Shown: positions 48,343-57,180 of the stretch, one piece after another
Layout of the letters: each line of letters begins with the position of its first letter
Position numbering within the stretch: the first letter of the stretch is position 1
Assembly (NCBI GenBank): GCA_945901615.1
Contig: CAMDLI010000006.1
Coordinates: 1 to 57,672, forward strand
Length of the DNA stretch: 57,672 nt
Origin: Spirosoma fluviale
GTDB taxonomy: Bacteria > Bacteroidota > Bacteroidia > Cytophagales > Cyclobacteriaceae
Direction of reading: 5' to 3'
The notes under the pieces: model-generated
Database searches by the model: none
What the model was told of the DNA's origin: nothing
The model's input: the letters and a program-made list of their open reading frames with translations, nothing else
Position numbers and translations under genes: made by a program

Positions 48343-51300
48343 TTAATCCAAGGTAATTTCAAGAGCCAAGCCTCTCAATTCGTGAACCAACACATTGAAG
48401 GATTCAGGAATGTTTGGCTTAGGAAGGTTTTCACCTTTCACAATCGCTTCATACGCTTTTGCTCTACCGATTACGTCATCCGACTTCACGGTCAGGATCT
48501 CTTGAAGAACATGGGATGCACCGAATGCTTCGAGTGCCCACACTTCCATTTCTCCAAATCGCTGTCCACCAAACTGTGCCTTACCACCAAGCGGCTGCTG
48601 TGTGATGAGTGAGTATGGTCCGATGGAACGGGCGTGCATCTTGTCATCCACCAAGTGACCCAACTTCAACATGTAGGTAATCCCTACTGTCACAGGCTGG
48701 TCAAAACGGTTGCCACTCAATCCATCGTACAGGTAGGTTCTACCAAAAGCAGGAAGTCCAGCTGCCGAAAGTTCTGCAGATACCTCATCCAAGGTAGCTC
48801 CATCAAAAATTGGCGTTGCATATTTCTTTCCAAGCTTCTGACCTGCCCATGCAAGAACGGTTTCGAAGATCTGTCCTATGTTCATTCGAGAAGGTACACC
48901 GAGTGGGTTCAATACGATATCCATTGGAGTGCCATCCTCTAGGAAAGGCATGTCTTCGTCTCGTACGATTCGAGCTACGATACCCTTGTTTCCGTGACGA
49001 CCTGCCATCTTATCACCTACCTTCAGCTTACGCTTCTTGGCGATGTATACTTTGGCAAGCTGCACAATACCTGCAGGCAATTCATCTCCTACTTCCAAGG
49101 TAAAGCGATCACGCTTGAATCTTCCAGAAATTTCGTTTCTAGAGTTGGTATAGTTCTTCACCAACTTAACGATCAAGCTGTTGGTGTAGGTATCTTCAGT
49201 CCACTCATCTAGGATGATGTCCGAAACAAGGTTTGCTTCTTCCGCTACATTGTAGTTAGACTCGTCACGATACGGGTTTTTGGCAGGGAAAAGGTTGTTT
49301 TCAATGTTTTTCGCATTGAACTTAGTCCCTTTAGTGATGATCTCATCACCAAACTTGTGCTTCACCCCTTGCGAAGTTTTACCTTCAAGCAAAGTCACCA
49401 ATTTGTTGATCATGCGGGCACGAATTCCCAACAAATCTTTGGCATACTTGCCCTTTAGCTTTTCTACCTCAGCCTTAGACTTGGCACGATTGTCCTTGTC
49501 TTTCTTTGGACGAGAGAATAATTTAGTTTCAATGACCACGCCATTCAAGGAAGGAGATGCCTTCAAGGAAGCATCCTTAACATCCCCAGCCTTATCACCA
49601 AAGATTGCTCTTAGAAGCTTTTCTTCTGGAGTTGGGTCCGTTTCTCCTTTTGGTGTGATCTTACCGATAATGATGTCGCCTTCTTTTACTTCGGCACCCA
49701 CTCGGATAATTCCATTCTCGTCCAGATGCTTTACAGCTTCTTCAGATACGTTTGGAATTTCAGAGGTAAGTTCCTCTTCTCCTCTTTTGGTGTCACGAAC
49801 TTCAAGTTGAAATTCTTCAACGTGGATGGAAGTGAAAATATCTTCTCTCACCACGCGCTCAGAAATCACGATCGCATCTTCGAAGTTATATCCTTGCCAA
49901 GGCATGTAGGCTACTTTTAGGTTTTTGCCTAGTGCCAATTCGCCTTGGTTGGTAGAATAACCTTCTACAAGCACCTGACCTTTTTTCACTTTTTCCCCCT
50001 TCAATACCAAAGGGGTCAAGTTGATGGTGGTGTCCTGGTTGGTTCTTCTGAATTTGATCAAATCATAGGTTCTGTATTCGTCGGAGAAATTCACCAAAAG
50101 TTCATCTGAAGTCAGATCGTACTTTATTGTGATATTCTTAGCATCTACATATTCTACTACCCCATTTGCTTCAGCAATAAGTAGGGCTCTTGAATCGATA
50201 GCAGCTTTGCTTTCCAAGCCAGTACCCACAATCGGTGCTTCTGGCTTCAAAAGAGGAACTGCCTGACGCTGCATGTTGGATCCCATTAGGGCTCTGTTCG
50301 CATCGTCATGCTCCAAGAAAGGAATTAAGGATGCTGCTACCGAAACAATTTGGTTTGGAGCAACGTCGATGTAGGTAATTTCGCTTGGCTCAAGCACAGG
50401 GAAATCCCCTTCAAATCGTGCTTTTACTTTTTCACTCAAGAAACGTCCTTTGTCATCCAGGGAAGCGTTAGCCTGTGCGATGTTGTGATTATCCTCTTCT
50501 TCAGCAGTCAAGAAAACAATGTCTTCAGCTTTCATGCTTACTTTTCCATTGTCTACCTTTCGGTAAGGGGTTTCTAGGAAGCCCATGGAATTGACTTTAG
50601 CATGTACGCAGAGGGAAGAGATCAAACCAATGTTTGGACCTTCTGGAGTTTCGATAGTACACAGACGACCGTAGTGGGTGTAGTGAACGTCTCGAACCTC
50701 AAATCCTGCTCTTTCTCTAGAAAGACCTCCCGGACCTAAAGCAGACAATCTTCTTTTGTGTGTCAATTCTGCCAGAGGGTTGGTCTGGTCCATGAACTGA
50801 GAAAGTTGGTTGGTACCGAAGAAGGAGTTGATTACGGAAGAAAGGGTACGTGCATTGATTAAGTCTACTGGCTTGAAATCTTCGTTGTCACGTACGTTCA
50901 TTCGCTCTCGGATTGTTCTGGCCATACGAGCCAAACCTACTCCAAACTGGCTATACAACTGTTCGCCTACCGTTCTTACACGACGATTGGACAAGTGGTC
51001 AATGTCATCAACTACTGCTTTGGAGTTGATCAAACCAATAAGGTACTTAACAATAGAGATGATATCTTCTTTTGTCAATACAATTTTCTCTGGCTCGATG
51101 CTCAAGCCCAACTTCTTATTGATACGGTATCTTCCTACCTCACCCAAGTCGTAACGCTTGTCAGAGAAGAACAAACTTTGAATTACTTCTCTTGCTGTTG
51201 CTTCGTCTGGAGCTTCGGTATTTCGAAGTTGACGGTAGATTACTTCTACTGCCTCTTTCTCAGAGTTGGAGTTATCTTTCTGTAGCGTGTTGTAGATGAT

Positions 51301-52218
51301 AGAGAAATCAGCCACGTTTACATCCTCGCGGTGAAGGATGATGGATTTAGATCCTGAGTCAAGGATCAATTCAATATCCGAATCAGTTAGGATAGAATCT
51401 CTTTCCAACAACACTTCATTTCGATCGATGGATACCACTTCACCGGTATCTTCATCTACGAAATCTTCTACCCAAGTTCTCAAAACACGTGCGGCAAGTT
51501 TTCTGCCAGCTGCTTTTTTGAGGGCTGTTTTGGTAGCAGAAACTTCTTCGGATAGTCCGAAGAGGTCCAATATATCTTTATCAGAACCATAACCTATGGC
51601 TCTAAGTAGGGTCGTAACTGGGAATTTTTTCTTACGATCGATGTAAGCATACATGACATTGTTGATGTCTGTTGCAAATTCAATCCAAGATCCTTTGAAA
51701 GGAATAATACGAGCTGAATACAGCTTGGTACCGTTGGTGTGCTTGCTTTGGGCAAAGAAAACCCCCGGAGAGCGGTGCAGCTGGGAAACAATTACACGTT
51801 CAGCTCCATTGATGACGAAGGAACCCTTCTCGGTCATGTAAGGCAAGTTGCCTAGGAATACTTCCTGCTCGATTGTTTCAAAATCCTCATTATCCTCATC
51901 GTGGCAAAGCAATCTCAATTTAGCTTTAAGTGGGACAGAGTAGGTCAATCCACGGTCGATACACTCTTCCACACTGTACTTTGGTGGATCTACTGCGTAG
52001 TCGATAAATTCCAAAGTGAAATTCTCTCTGGAATCACTGATCGGGAAATTTTCAGCAAAAACTTTAAATAACCCATCCGCCCGACGTTTTTCTGCAGGAG
52101 TATCCAACTGGAAGAAGTCTTTGAATGACTGGAGTTGAATATCTAGAAAATCGGGATAGTCTTTGACCACCTTAATGGAGGAGAAACTTTTCCTTGCGGT
52201 TTGATTCTTGATAGCCAA
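48343..52218 (-). CDS. rpoB: RNA polymerase beta subunit
   Basis: A 1291-residue beta subunit. The rifampicin-binding region is present with normal residues ([40 protein letters not shown]), followed by [40 protein letters not shown] and the C-terminal [20 protein letters not shown]. The 158-base gap from rplL holds a hairpin (52311-52337) that may attenuate transcription into rpoB. Confidence 0.98.
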   Translation of the reverse strand: MAIKNQTARKSFSSIKVVKDYPDFLDIQLQSFKDFFQLDTPAEKRRADGLFKVFAENFPISDSRENFTLEFIDYAVDPPKYSVEECIDRGLTYSVPLKAKLRLLCHDEDNEDFETIEQEVFLGNLPYMTEKGSFVINGAERVIVSQLHRSPGVFFAQSKHTNGTKLYSARIIPFKGSWIEFATDINNVMYAYIDRKKKFPVTTLLRAIGYGSDKDILDLFGLSEEVSATKTALKKAAGRKLAARVLRTWVEDFVDEDTGEVVSIDRNEVLLERDSILTDSDIELILDSGSKSIILHREDVNVADFSIIYNTLQKDNSNSEKEAVEVIYRQLRNTEAPDEATAREVIQSLFFSDKRYDLGEVGRYRINKKLGLSIEPEKIVLTKEDIISIVKYLIGLINSKAVVDDIDHLSNRRVRTVGEQLYSQFGVGLARMARTIRERMNVRDNEDFKPVDLINARTLSSVINSFFGTNQLSQFMDQTNPLAELTHKRRLSALGPGGLSRERAGFEVRDVHYTHYGRLCTIETPEGPNIGLISSLCVHAKVNSMGFLETPYRKVDNGKVSMKAEDIVFLTAEEEDNHNIAQANASLDDKGRFLSEKVKARFEGDFPVLEPSEITYIDVAPNQIVSVAASLIPFLEHDDANRALMGSNMQRQAVPLLKPEAPIVGTGLESKAAIDSRALLIAEANGVVEYVDAKNITIKYDLTSDELLVNFSDEYRTYDLIKFRRTNQDTTINLTPLVLKGEKVKKGQVLVEGYSTNQGELALGKNLKVAYMPWQGYNFEDAIVISERVVREDIFTSIHVEEFQLEVRDTKRGEEELTSEIPNVSEEAVKHLDENGIIRVGAEVKEGDIIIGKITPKGETDPTPEEKLLRAIFGDKAGDVKDASLKASPSLNGVVIETKLFSRPKKDKDNRAKSKAEVEKLKGKYAKDLLGIRARMINKLVTLLEGKTSQGVKHKFGDEIITKGTKFNAKNIENNLFPAKNPYRDESNYNVAEEANLVSDIILDEWTEDTYTNSLIVKLVKNYTNSRNEISGRFKRDRFTLEVGDELPAGIVQLAKVYIAKKRKLKVGDKMAGRHGNKGIVARIVRDEDMPFLEDGTPMDIVLNPLGVPSRMNIGQIFETVLAWAGQKLGKKYATPIFDGATLDEVSAELSAAGLPAFGRTYLYDGLSGNRFDQPVTVGITYMLKLGHLVDDKMHARSIGPYSLITQQPLGGKAQFGGQRFGEMEVWALEAFGASHVLQEILTVKSDDVIGRAKAYEAIVKGENLPKPNIPESFNVLVHELRGLALEITLD

Positions 52219-52308
52219 GGTAGTGTATAGTTTAATAGTGAAATTAAAAATTAGAAAACTACTATTTTCGCTTAAAATAATACTATTTTAAACCCCTGCA
52301 TAAACAGG

Positions 52309-52337
52309 AAAAGACCTGACTAAATTAGTCAGGTCTT
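52309..52337 (-). terminator. Hairpin terminator/attenuator between rplL and rpoB
   Basis: A 12-base-pair stem (52311-52322 with 52326-52337, arm AAGACCTGACTA) with a 3-base loop is followed on the minus strand by only four Ts. It lies 39 bases after rplL. The short T-run suggests partial termination, as known for the E. coli rplL-rpoB attenuator. Confidence 0.75.
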
Positions 52338-52376
52338 CGGGCCAATCTCCATCCTTTTTGGACAGAGATGAGCAAA

Positions 52377-52760
52377 TTACTTGATCTCTACTTCAGCACC
52401 AGCCTCTTCAAGAGACTTCTTAAGTGCTTCAGCTTCGTCTTTAGCAACGCCTTCTTTGATTGGCTTAGGAGCTGCATCAACTAGGTCTTTTGCTTCTTTC
52501 AGGCCAAGTCCAGTTAGGTCCTTCACCAATTTAACGACAGCAAGTTTGGATGCACCAGCTGCTTTCAAGATTACGTCGAATGAAGTCTTTTCTTCTTCAG
52601 CAGCAGCCTCAGATGCACCAGCTCCACCACCTGCTACTACTACAGCAGCTGCTGCAGCAGGCTCGATGCCGTACTGATCCTTAAGGATGTCTGTCAATTC
52701 CTTTACTTCTTTTACAGTCAAGTTTACCAACTGTTCTGCAAGTTGTGTAAGATCTGCCAT
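52377..52760 (-). CDS. rplL: Ribosomal protein L7/L12
   Basis: L7/L12 forms the flexible stalk that recruits translation GTPases. The 127 residues have an N-terminal dimerisation helix pair ([20 protein letters not shown]), an Ala/Gly-rich hinge ([19 protein letters not shown]) and the C-terminal domain ([32 protein letters not shown]). It follows rplJ after 41 bases. Confidence 0.98.
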   Translation of the reverse strand: MADLTQLAEQLVNLTVKEVKELTDILKDQYGIEPAAAAAVVVAGGGAGASEAAAEEEKTSFDVILKAAGASKLAVVKLVKDLTGLGLKEAKDLVDAAPKPIKEGVAKDEAEALKKSLEEAGAEVEIK

Positions 52761-52801
52761 TGTATTAATTAGTTAATTGTTGTTGATTGATTTTGATAAG
52801 A

Positions 52802-53344
52802 TTAGTTTCCGTTTCGCTCGGCTAAGGTCTTCAATACACCAGTGATGTTGTTTTGACCTGATTGCAAAGCAGAAACGAGGTTCTTCGCAGGCGACTGAAG
52901 CAAGCCAATAAGCTCCCCGATCAATTCCTCCTTAGACTTGAGCGTAGCGAGTACTTCTAAGTTAGCCTCTCCCAGAAATACATCTGAATCGATGCCAGCA
53001 CCTTTAAATACAGGTCTAAACTCTTTTTTTCCTTGTTTTTTTCTAAAGTCCAGCAATACTTTTGCTGGCAGGTTGCTCGTCTCTTTTGAGAACAAAATTC
53101 CCGAGAACCCTTTTAAAGCTCCTTCTGCAAGCTTAGAATAGTCTGCATCCAAATTTTCAAATGCTTTTGCGATCATGGTATTTTTGTACACTTTGTACTC
53201 TACACCTTTTTCAAAGCAAGTTCTTCTGAATGCGTTCACTTCTGCTACAGAGAATCCAGACGCGTCTGTGATATAGAAGAAAGGGTTCTCTTTCAATTTC
53301 TCAGTCAGACTGTCGATAATCAGTTTTTTCTCGTCTCTAGTCAT
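52802..53344 (-). CDS. rplJ: Ribosomal protein L10
   Basis: L10 anchors the L7/L12 stalk to the ribosome. The 180 residues include MTRDEKKLIIDSLTEKLKEN, FYITDASGFSVAEVNAFRR and KVYKNTMIAKAFENLDADY, with the C-terminal helix that binds L7/L12. Only 2 bases separate it from rplA, so the structured L10 leader known from other bacteria has no room here. Confidence 0.96.
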   Translation of the reverse strand: MTRDEKKLIIDSLTEKLKENPFFYITDASGFSVAEVNAFRRTCFEKGVEYKVYKNTMIAKAFENLDADYSKLAEGALKGFSGILFSKETSNLPAKVLLDFRKKQGKKEFRPVFKGAGIDSDVFLGEANLEVLATLKSKEELIGELIGLLQSPAKNLVSALQSGQNNITGVLKTLAERNGN

Positions 53345-53346
53345 GA

Positions 53347-54045
53347 TTAAATTCCTTGAATGCTGCCCTTATCTACTGTAATACCAGGAGACATTGTGCT
53401 GGATAAGTGAATGCTTTTGAAATACGTGCCTTTTGAAGAAGAAGGCTTTAATTTCGAAATAGTAAGGATTAGTTCTTTTACGTTATCCTGAATTTGCTGA
53501 GGAGTAAACGATACTTTTCCAATACCTGCGTGAATGATGCCAAACTTATCAACTTTGAAGTCGATCTTTCCAGCTTTCACTTCTCGAACTGCTTTTCCTA
53601 CATCTAAGGTCACCGTTCCTGACTTAGGGTTTGGCATCAAGCCTCTAGGGCCCAATACTCTACCTAGTCTACCTACTTTTGCCATGACGTTGGGCATTGT
53701 GATGATCACATCAATATCTGTCCATCCGCCTTCTATTTTGGCAATATAATCGTCCAAACCAACGTAGTCTGCACCTGCTTCGGTGGCTTCTGCATTTTTG
53801 TCAGGAGTGCAAAGCACCAATACTTTGATGTCTTTACCAGTACCATGAGGAAGGGCAACTACCCCTCTTACCATTTGATCAGCTTTCCGAGGATCCACGC
53901 CCAAACGAACGTCAACATCTACGGAAGCATCAAACTTCGTCATCGTAATTTCCTTAACCAGTGAAGAAGCAGCCTCCAGGGAGTACACTTGGCTTGGGTC
54001 GTATTTAGAAAGAGCTTCTTTTTGCTTTTTTGTTAACTTAGCCAT
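53347..54045 (-). CDS. rplA: Ribosomal protein L1
   Basis: L1 forms the mobile stalk at the E site and in E. coli represses its own operon. The 232 residues show [40 protein letters not shown] and the signature [20 protein letters not shown]. It lies 10 bases after rplK. Confidence 0.98.
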   Translation of the reverse strand: MAKLTKKQKEALSKYDPSQVYSLEAASSLVKEITMTKFDASVDVDVRLGVDPRKADQMVRGVVALPHGTGKDIKVLVLCTPDKNAEATEAGADYVGLDDYIAKIEGGWTDIDVIITMPNVMAKVGRLGRVLGPRGLMPNPKSGTVTLDVGKAVREVKAGKIDFKVDKFGIIHAGIGKVSFTPQQIQDNVKELILTISKLKPSSSKGTYFKSIHLSSTMSPGITVDKGSIQGI

Positions 54046-54055
54046 TGTTGTTTAT

Positions 54056-54499
54056 TTATACTTCCCAAGGGGCTTTACCAGAAACTGTGATACCCATGCT
54101 GCGCGCGGTACCCGCAACCATTTTCATGGCTGATTCTACTTTGAAAGCATTGAGGTCAGGCATTTTCGTCTCAGCAATGACCCGTACCTGATCCCAGGTA
54201 ACAGATCCTACTTTAATTCTGTTTGGCTCCGCAGAACCGCCTTTTACTTTTGCAGCTTCCAACAGCAAATTCGCAGCTGGAGGAGTTTTTACTACAAAGT
54301 CAAAAGTCTTGTCAGAATATACTGTAATCAATACAGGCAATACTGTTCCCATTTTTTCTTGGGTACGTGCATTGAACTGCTTACAGAACTCCATGATGTT
54401 CAAACCCTTGGAACCAAGAGCTGGACCTACTGGAGGTGACGGGTTAGCCTGGCCACCTTTCACTTGTAGTTTTACATAACCAGTGATTTCCTTAGCCAT
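54056..54499 (-). CDS. rplK: Ribosomal protein L11
   Basis: L11 lies at the GTPase-associated centre and is needed for RelA activation. The 147 residues include [38 protein letters not shown] and the C-terminal signature ([17 protein letters not shown]). It lies 3 bases after nusG, so no L1-binding leader is present in this gap. Confidence 0.98.
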   Translation of the reverse strand: MAKEITGYVKLQVKGGQANPSPPVGPALGSKGLNIMEFCKQFNARTQEKMGTVLPVLITVYSDKTFDFVVKTPPAANLLLEAAKVKGGSAEPNRIKVGSVTWDQVRVIAETKMPDLNAFKVESAMKMVAGTARSMGITVSGKAPWEV

Positions 54500-54502
54500 T
54501 GC

Positions 54503-55060
54503 TTAGTCTTGTTTTTCTACTTGTATAAAGTTTAATTCAACAGGAGTATTGCGGCCGAAAATCTTAACCATAACGTTAAGCTTTTTCTTTTCCTCAAAAA
54601 TCTCCTCAATTGTCCCAGTAAACCCACTGAAAGGGCCGTCCATTACCTTCACGGCCTCTCCTACTATAAATGGGGCTTCTTGCTTCTCGGCAAACTCATC
54701 GATCTCCTCAACCTTACCTAAAATACGGTTGACTTCTGATTGACGTAATGGTTCAGGGGTTTTGGAAGCTCCCCCCTGGTTTGATCCAAGAAAACCAATT
54801 ACTCCTGGGATACTCGTAATTACGTGATTGGCTTCACCATTCGATAAGTCCGCATTGACCAACACGTAACCAGGAAAGAAATTCTTCTCCCGTACACGCT
54901 TCTTGCCATTGCGCATCTCATATACCTTCTCAGAAGGAATCAACACTTCAGGAATAAATTCAGCAATCTTCTGTCTGAAAATTTCATTCTCCAGATAGTT
55001 CTTCGCCTTTTTCTCCTGTCCTGCGACTACTCTGAGTACGTACCACTTATGTTCAGCCAT
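54503..55060 (-). CDS. nusG: Transcription antitermination protein NusG
   Basis: NusG binds the polymerase clamp and keeps elongation processive; its KOW domain contacts S10 or Rho. The 185 residues show the NGN domain ([40 protein letters not shown]) and a C-terminal KOW motif ([20 protein letters not shown]). It lies 12 bases after secE. Confidence 0.97.
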   Translation of the reverse strand: MAEHKWYVLRVVAGQEKKAKNYLENEIFRQKIAEFIPEVLIPSEKVYEMRNGKKRVREKNFFPGYVLVNADLSNGEANHVITSIPGVIGFLGSNQGGASKTPEPLRQSEVNRILGKVEEIDEFAEKQEAPFIVGEAVKVMDGPFSGFTGTIEEIFEEKKKLNVMVKIFGRNTPVELNFIQVEKQD

Positions 55061-55072
55061 CCTGTAATGCTA

Positions 55073-55261
55073 TTAGAATAAATCATAAAACCATGTCATG
55101 ATATTCTCGAATCCTAAATCTACCGCACCAATAAATAGCGCAAAGATTAACGATGCTACCAATACCAAAATGGCACTGTTTTGAAGGAATGAAAACTTAG
55201 GCCATGTAACCATGTTTTTCATTTCGTCATACGACTCAAGGACAAAGTTTTTAAGATTCAT
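55073..55261 (-). CDS. secE: Preprotein translocase subunit SecE
   Basis: A 62-residue single-helix SecE that clamps the SecY channel. It shows LESYDEMKNMVTWPKFSFLQ followed by the membrane helix AILVLVASLIFALFIGAVDL. It lies 17 bases after the tRNA-Trp gene and just before nusG, the order found in most bacteria. Confidence 0.92.
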   Translation of the reverse strand: MNLKNFVLESYDEMKNMVTWPKFSFLQNSAILVLVASLIFALFIGAVDLGFENIMTWFYDLF

Positions 55262-55278
55262 AGTCTATATTCTAAGTG

Positions 55279-55350
55279 CACGGGCAGAGAGATTCGAACT
55301 CCCATCAATGGTTTTGGAGACCACTATTCTGCCGTTGAACTATGCCCGTG
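55279..55350 (-). tRNA. tRNA-Trp (anticodon CCA)
   Basis: A 72-base cloverleaf. The acceptor stem pairs CACGGGC with GCCCGTG (7 base pairs), and the T arm has GTTCGAATC. The anticodon arm pairs GTGGT with ACCAT around loop CTCCAAA, giving anticodon CCA. CCA is not encoded at the 3' end. It lies between tuf and secE. Confidence 0.95.
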
Positions 55351-55376
55351 TAAAACGAACGTTCCAAAACGGAACG

Positions 55377-55407
55377 CAAAATTAGGGAAAATGTCTTTAG
55401 AAACAAA
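55377..55407 (-). promoter_or_regulatory. Promoter of the tRNA-Trp/secE-rpoC operon
   Basis: TTTG (55404-55407), a 19-base spacer and TAATTTTG (55377-55384), followed by CGTTCC, match the consensus. The -33 element overlaps the foot of the tuf terminator. The transcript should start near 55370 and begins with a CGTTCC-GTTTT-GGAACG hairpin. Confidence 0.85.
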
Positions 55408-55438
55408 TGCGATCCCAAAATATTCTTTGGGATCGCAT
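55407..55438 (-). terminator. Rho-independent terminator of tuf
   Basis: A 13-base-pair stem (55407-55419 with 55426-55438, core GCGATCCCAAA) with a 6-base loop is followed on the minus strand by TTGTTTCT. It lies 22 bases after the tuf stop. The T-run is imperfect, so some read-through to tRNA-Trp is possible. Confidence 0.85.
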
Positions 55439-55460
55439 CCAATGTTCTAATTAAGGGTAA

Positions 55461-56648
55461 TTAGTCGAGAATTTCAGTTACCTGACCAGCACCTACTGTA
55501 CGACCACCTTCACGGATCGCAAATCTCAAACCTTTTTCTAGTGCTACTGCAGCCAACAAGTTCACCTCGATGGTTACGTTATCACCAGGCATTACCATTT
55601 CTACGTTTGCTGGAAGAGTGATCTCACCAGTTACGTCAGTAGTTCTAAGGTAGAACTGTGGTCTATATCTGTTAAAGAATGGAGTGTGACGCCCACCTTC
55701 TTCTTTGGAAAGAACGTAAACTTCAGCCTTAAAGTGAGAGTGAGGCTTCACAGTACCAGGCTTACAGATAATCATGCCTCGCTTGATTTGTGCTTTTTCA
55801 ATACCTCTCAACAATAAACCTACGTTGTCACCTGCTTCACCTCTGTCAAGAATCTTACGGAACATTTCAACACCAGTTACAGTAGACTTCAAGCCTTCTG
55901 CACCCATACCGATGATTTCAACTGGCTCACCAGAGTTAATTACACCTCTCTCGATACGGCCTGTAGCAACAGTACCACGACCGGTGATAGAGAATACGTC
56001 TTCAACTGGCATCAAGAAGTCTTTGTCGATCAAACGCTCTGGAAGTGGAATGTAGCTATCTACAGCATCCATCAATTCCATTACTTTCTCAACCCACTTC
56101 TCTTCACCGTTCAATGCACCAAGTGCAGAACCTGCGATTACAGGGATGTTGTCTCCGTCAAAATTATAGAAAGAAAGCAATTCTCTGATTTCCATTTCTA
56201 CTAGCTCCAACAATTCAGGATCGTCCACCATATCCACTTTGTTCATGAATACTACTAGTTGAGGTACACCTACTTGGCGAGCCAAAAGGATGTGCTCTCT
56301 AGTTTGTGGCATTGGTCCGTCTGTAGCTGCTACCACAAGGATAGCGCCGTCCATTTGAGCAGCACCTGTTACCATGTTTTTCACGTAATCCGCGTGACCA
56401 GGACAATCTACGTGTGCGTAGTGTCTCTTTTCAGTTTGGTATTCTACGTGAGAAGTATTGATTGTAATACCTCTTTCTTTCTCTTCTGGCGCGTTGTCAA
56501 TAGAAGAGAAATCTCGTAATTCAGAAAGACCCTTCTTTGCCAATACCGTAGTGATGGCTGCAGTCAAGGTGGTCTTACCATGGTCTACGTGTCCAATGGT
56601 TCCGACGTTAACGTGCGGTTTGGAACGGTCGAAATTAGCTTTTGCCAT
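55461..56648 (-). CDS. tuf: Elongation factor Tu
   Basis: EF-Tu delivers aminoacyl-tRNA to the ribosome. The 395 residues show the G motifs [29 protein letters not shown] and NKVDMVDD, the switch region [14 protein letters not shown], and domains II and III up to [15 protein letters not shown]. Its gene follows tRNA-Tyr, tRNA-Gly and tRNA-Thr. No second tuf is in the window. Confidence 0.99.
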   Translation of the reverse strand: MAKANFDRSKPHVNVGTIGHVDHGKTTLTAAITTVLAKKGLSELRDFSSIDNAPEEKERGITINTSHVEYQTEKRHYAHVDCPGHADYVKNMVTGAAQMDGAILVVAATDGPMPQTREHILLARQVGVPQLVVFMNKVDMVDDPELLELVEMEIRELLSFYNFDGDNIPVIAGSALGALNGEEKWVEKVMELMDAVDSYIPLPERLIDKDFLMPVEDVFSITGRGTVATGRIERGVINSGEPVEIIGMGAEGLKSTVTGVEMFRKILDRGEAGDNVGLLLRGIEKAQIKRGMIICKPGTVKPHSHFKAEVYVLSKEEGGRHTPFFNRYRPQFYLRTTDVTGEITLPANVEMVMPGDNVTIEVNLLAAVALEKGLRFAIREGGRTVGAGQVTEILD

Positions 56649-56705
56649 GCTTGAAAATCCTCAGTTTAAGTTTTAAAATATGTTTAGATAATAAATTCTG
56701 TGTTG

Positions 56706-56777
56706 AGCCAACGACGGGAATTGAACCCGTGACCCCTTCCTTACCAAGGAAGTACTCTACCCCTGAGCTACGTCGGC
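56706..56777 (-). tRNA. tRNA-Thr (anticodon GGT)
   Basis: A 72-base cloverleaf. The acceptor stem pairs GCCGACG with CGTTGGC (one G-T wobble). The anticodon arm pairs CTTCC with GGAAG around loop TTGGTAA, giving GGT, and the T arm carries GGTTCAATT. It lies 57 bases before tuf and is cotranscribed with it. Confidence 0.95.
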
Positions 56778-56790
56778 TTTCACTACGCAG

Positions 56791-56808
56791 TGTACTCCGA
56801 AAAGTACA
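56791..56808. other. Spacer hairpin between tRNA-Gly and tRNA-Thr
   Basis: TGTACT (56791-56796) pairs with AGTACA (56803-56808) around a 6-base loop. It may help tRNA processing. It has no T-run, so it is not a terminator. Confidence 0.4.
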
Positions 56809-56809
56809 G

Positions 56810-56882
56810 AGCGGGAGACGAGGCTCGAACCCGCGACCTGCAGCTTGGAAGGCTGCCGCTCTACCAACTGAGCTACTCCCGC
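56810..56882 (-). tRNA. tRNA-Gly (anticodon TCC)
   Basis: A 73-base cloverleaf. The acceptor stem pairs GCGGGAG with CTCCCGC. The anticodon arm pairs GCAGC with GCTGC around loop CTTCCAA, giving TCC, and the T arm has GGTTCGAGCC. It lies between tRNA-Tyr and tRNA-Thr. Confidence 0.95.
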
Positions 56883-56916
56883 TTATTCCCGGTTGCCCGG
56901 TTATTTTTTCGCCCTG

Positions 56917-56948
56917 CAAAACTACAAAATTAATTTGTTTTTATGCAA
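56917..56948 (-). promoter_or_regulatory. Candidate promoter for tRNA-Gly, tRNA-Thr and tuf
   Basis: TAGTTTTG (56917-56924), followed by CAGGGC, matches the -7 consensus. A TTG at 56946-56948 lies 21 bases further upstream. An overlapping TAATTTTG (56925-56932) is a second possible -7 box. It lies between tRNA-Tyr and tRNA-Gly. Confidence 0.5.
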
Positions 56949-56952
56949 GTCG

Positions 56953-57035
56953 TGGGGGAAACAGGATTCGAACCTGTGAAGACATAAGTCAACGGATTTA
57001 CAGTCCGTCCCAGTTGGCCGCTTTGGTATTCCCCC
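56953..57035 (-). tRNA. tRNA-Tyr (anticodon GTA)
   Basis: An 83-base class II tRNA with a long variable arm. The acceptor stem pairs GGGGGAA with TTCCCCC, with discriminator A. The anticodon arm pairs ACGGA with TCCGT around loop CTGTAAA, giving GTA. It is the first of three tRNA genes before tuf. Confidence 0.95.
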
Positions 57036-57085
57036 AACTGCGCTAAAATTGTAGGCTATTTTCCCCTAGGAACTTTAACGGACTG

Positions 57086-57116
57086 CAAAATTATAGCCTT
57101 TTATCAAAGTATCAAA
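57086..57116 (-). promoter_or_regulatory. Promoter of the tRNA-Tyr/Gly/Thr-tuf unit
   Basis: TTTG (57113-57116), a 19-base spacer and TAATTTTG (57086-57093), followed by CAGTCC, match the consensus. The expected start near 57080 leaves about 45 bases before the tRNA. A second TTTG lies inside the spacer at 57105-57108. Confidence 0.85.
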
Positions 57117-57180
57117 GTGAGTTCCTGAAAATTGAAAAAAAATTCTCCAAACACCCCTCAATCTTTTAGAAATCAAGGGA

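Noticed and set aside
56889-56900. CCGG-GCAA-CCGG mini-hairpin between tRNA-Tyr and tRNA-Gly
   Set aside because: Four base pairs with a GCAA loop is neat but too short to claim as a functional element without conservation data.
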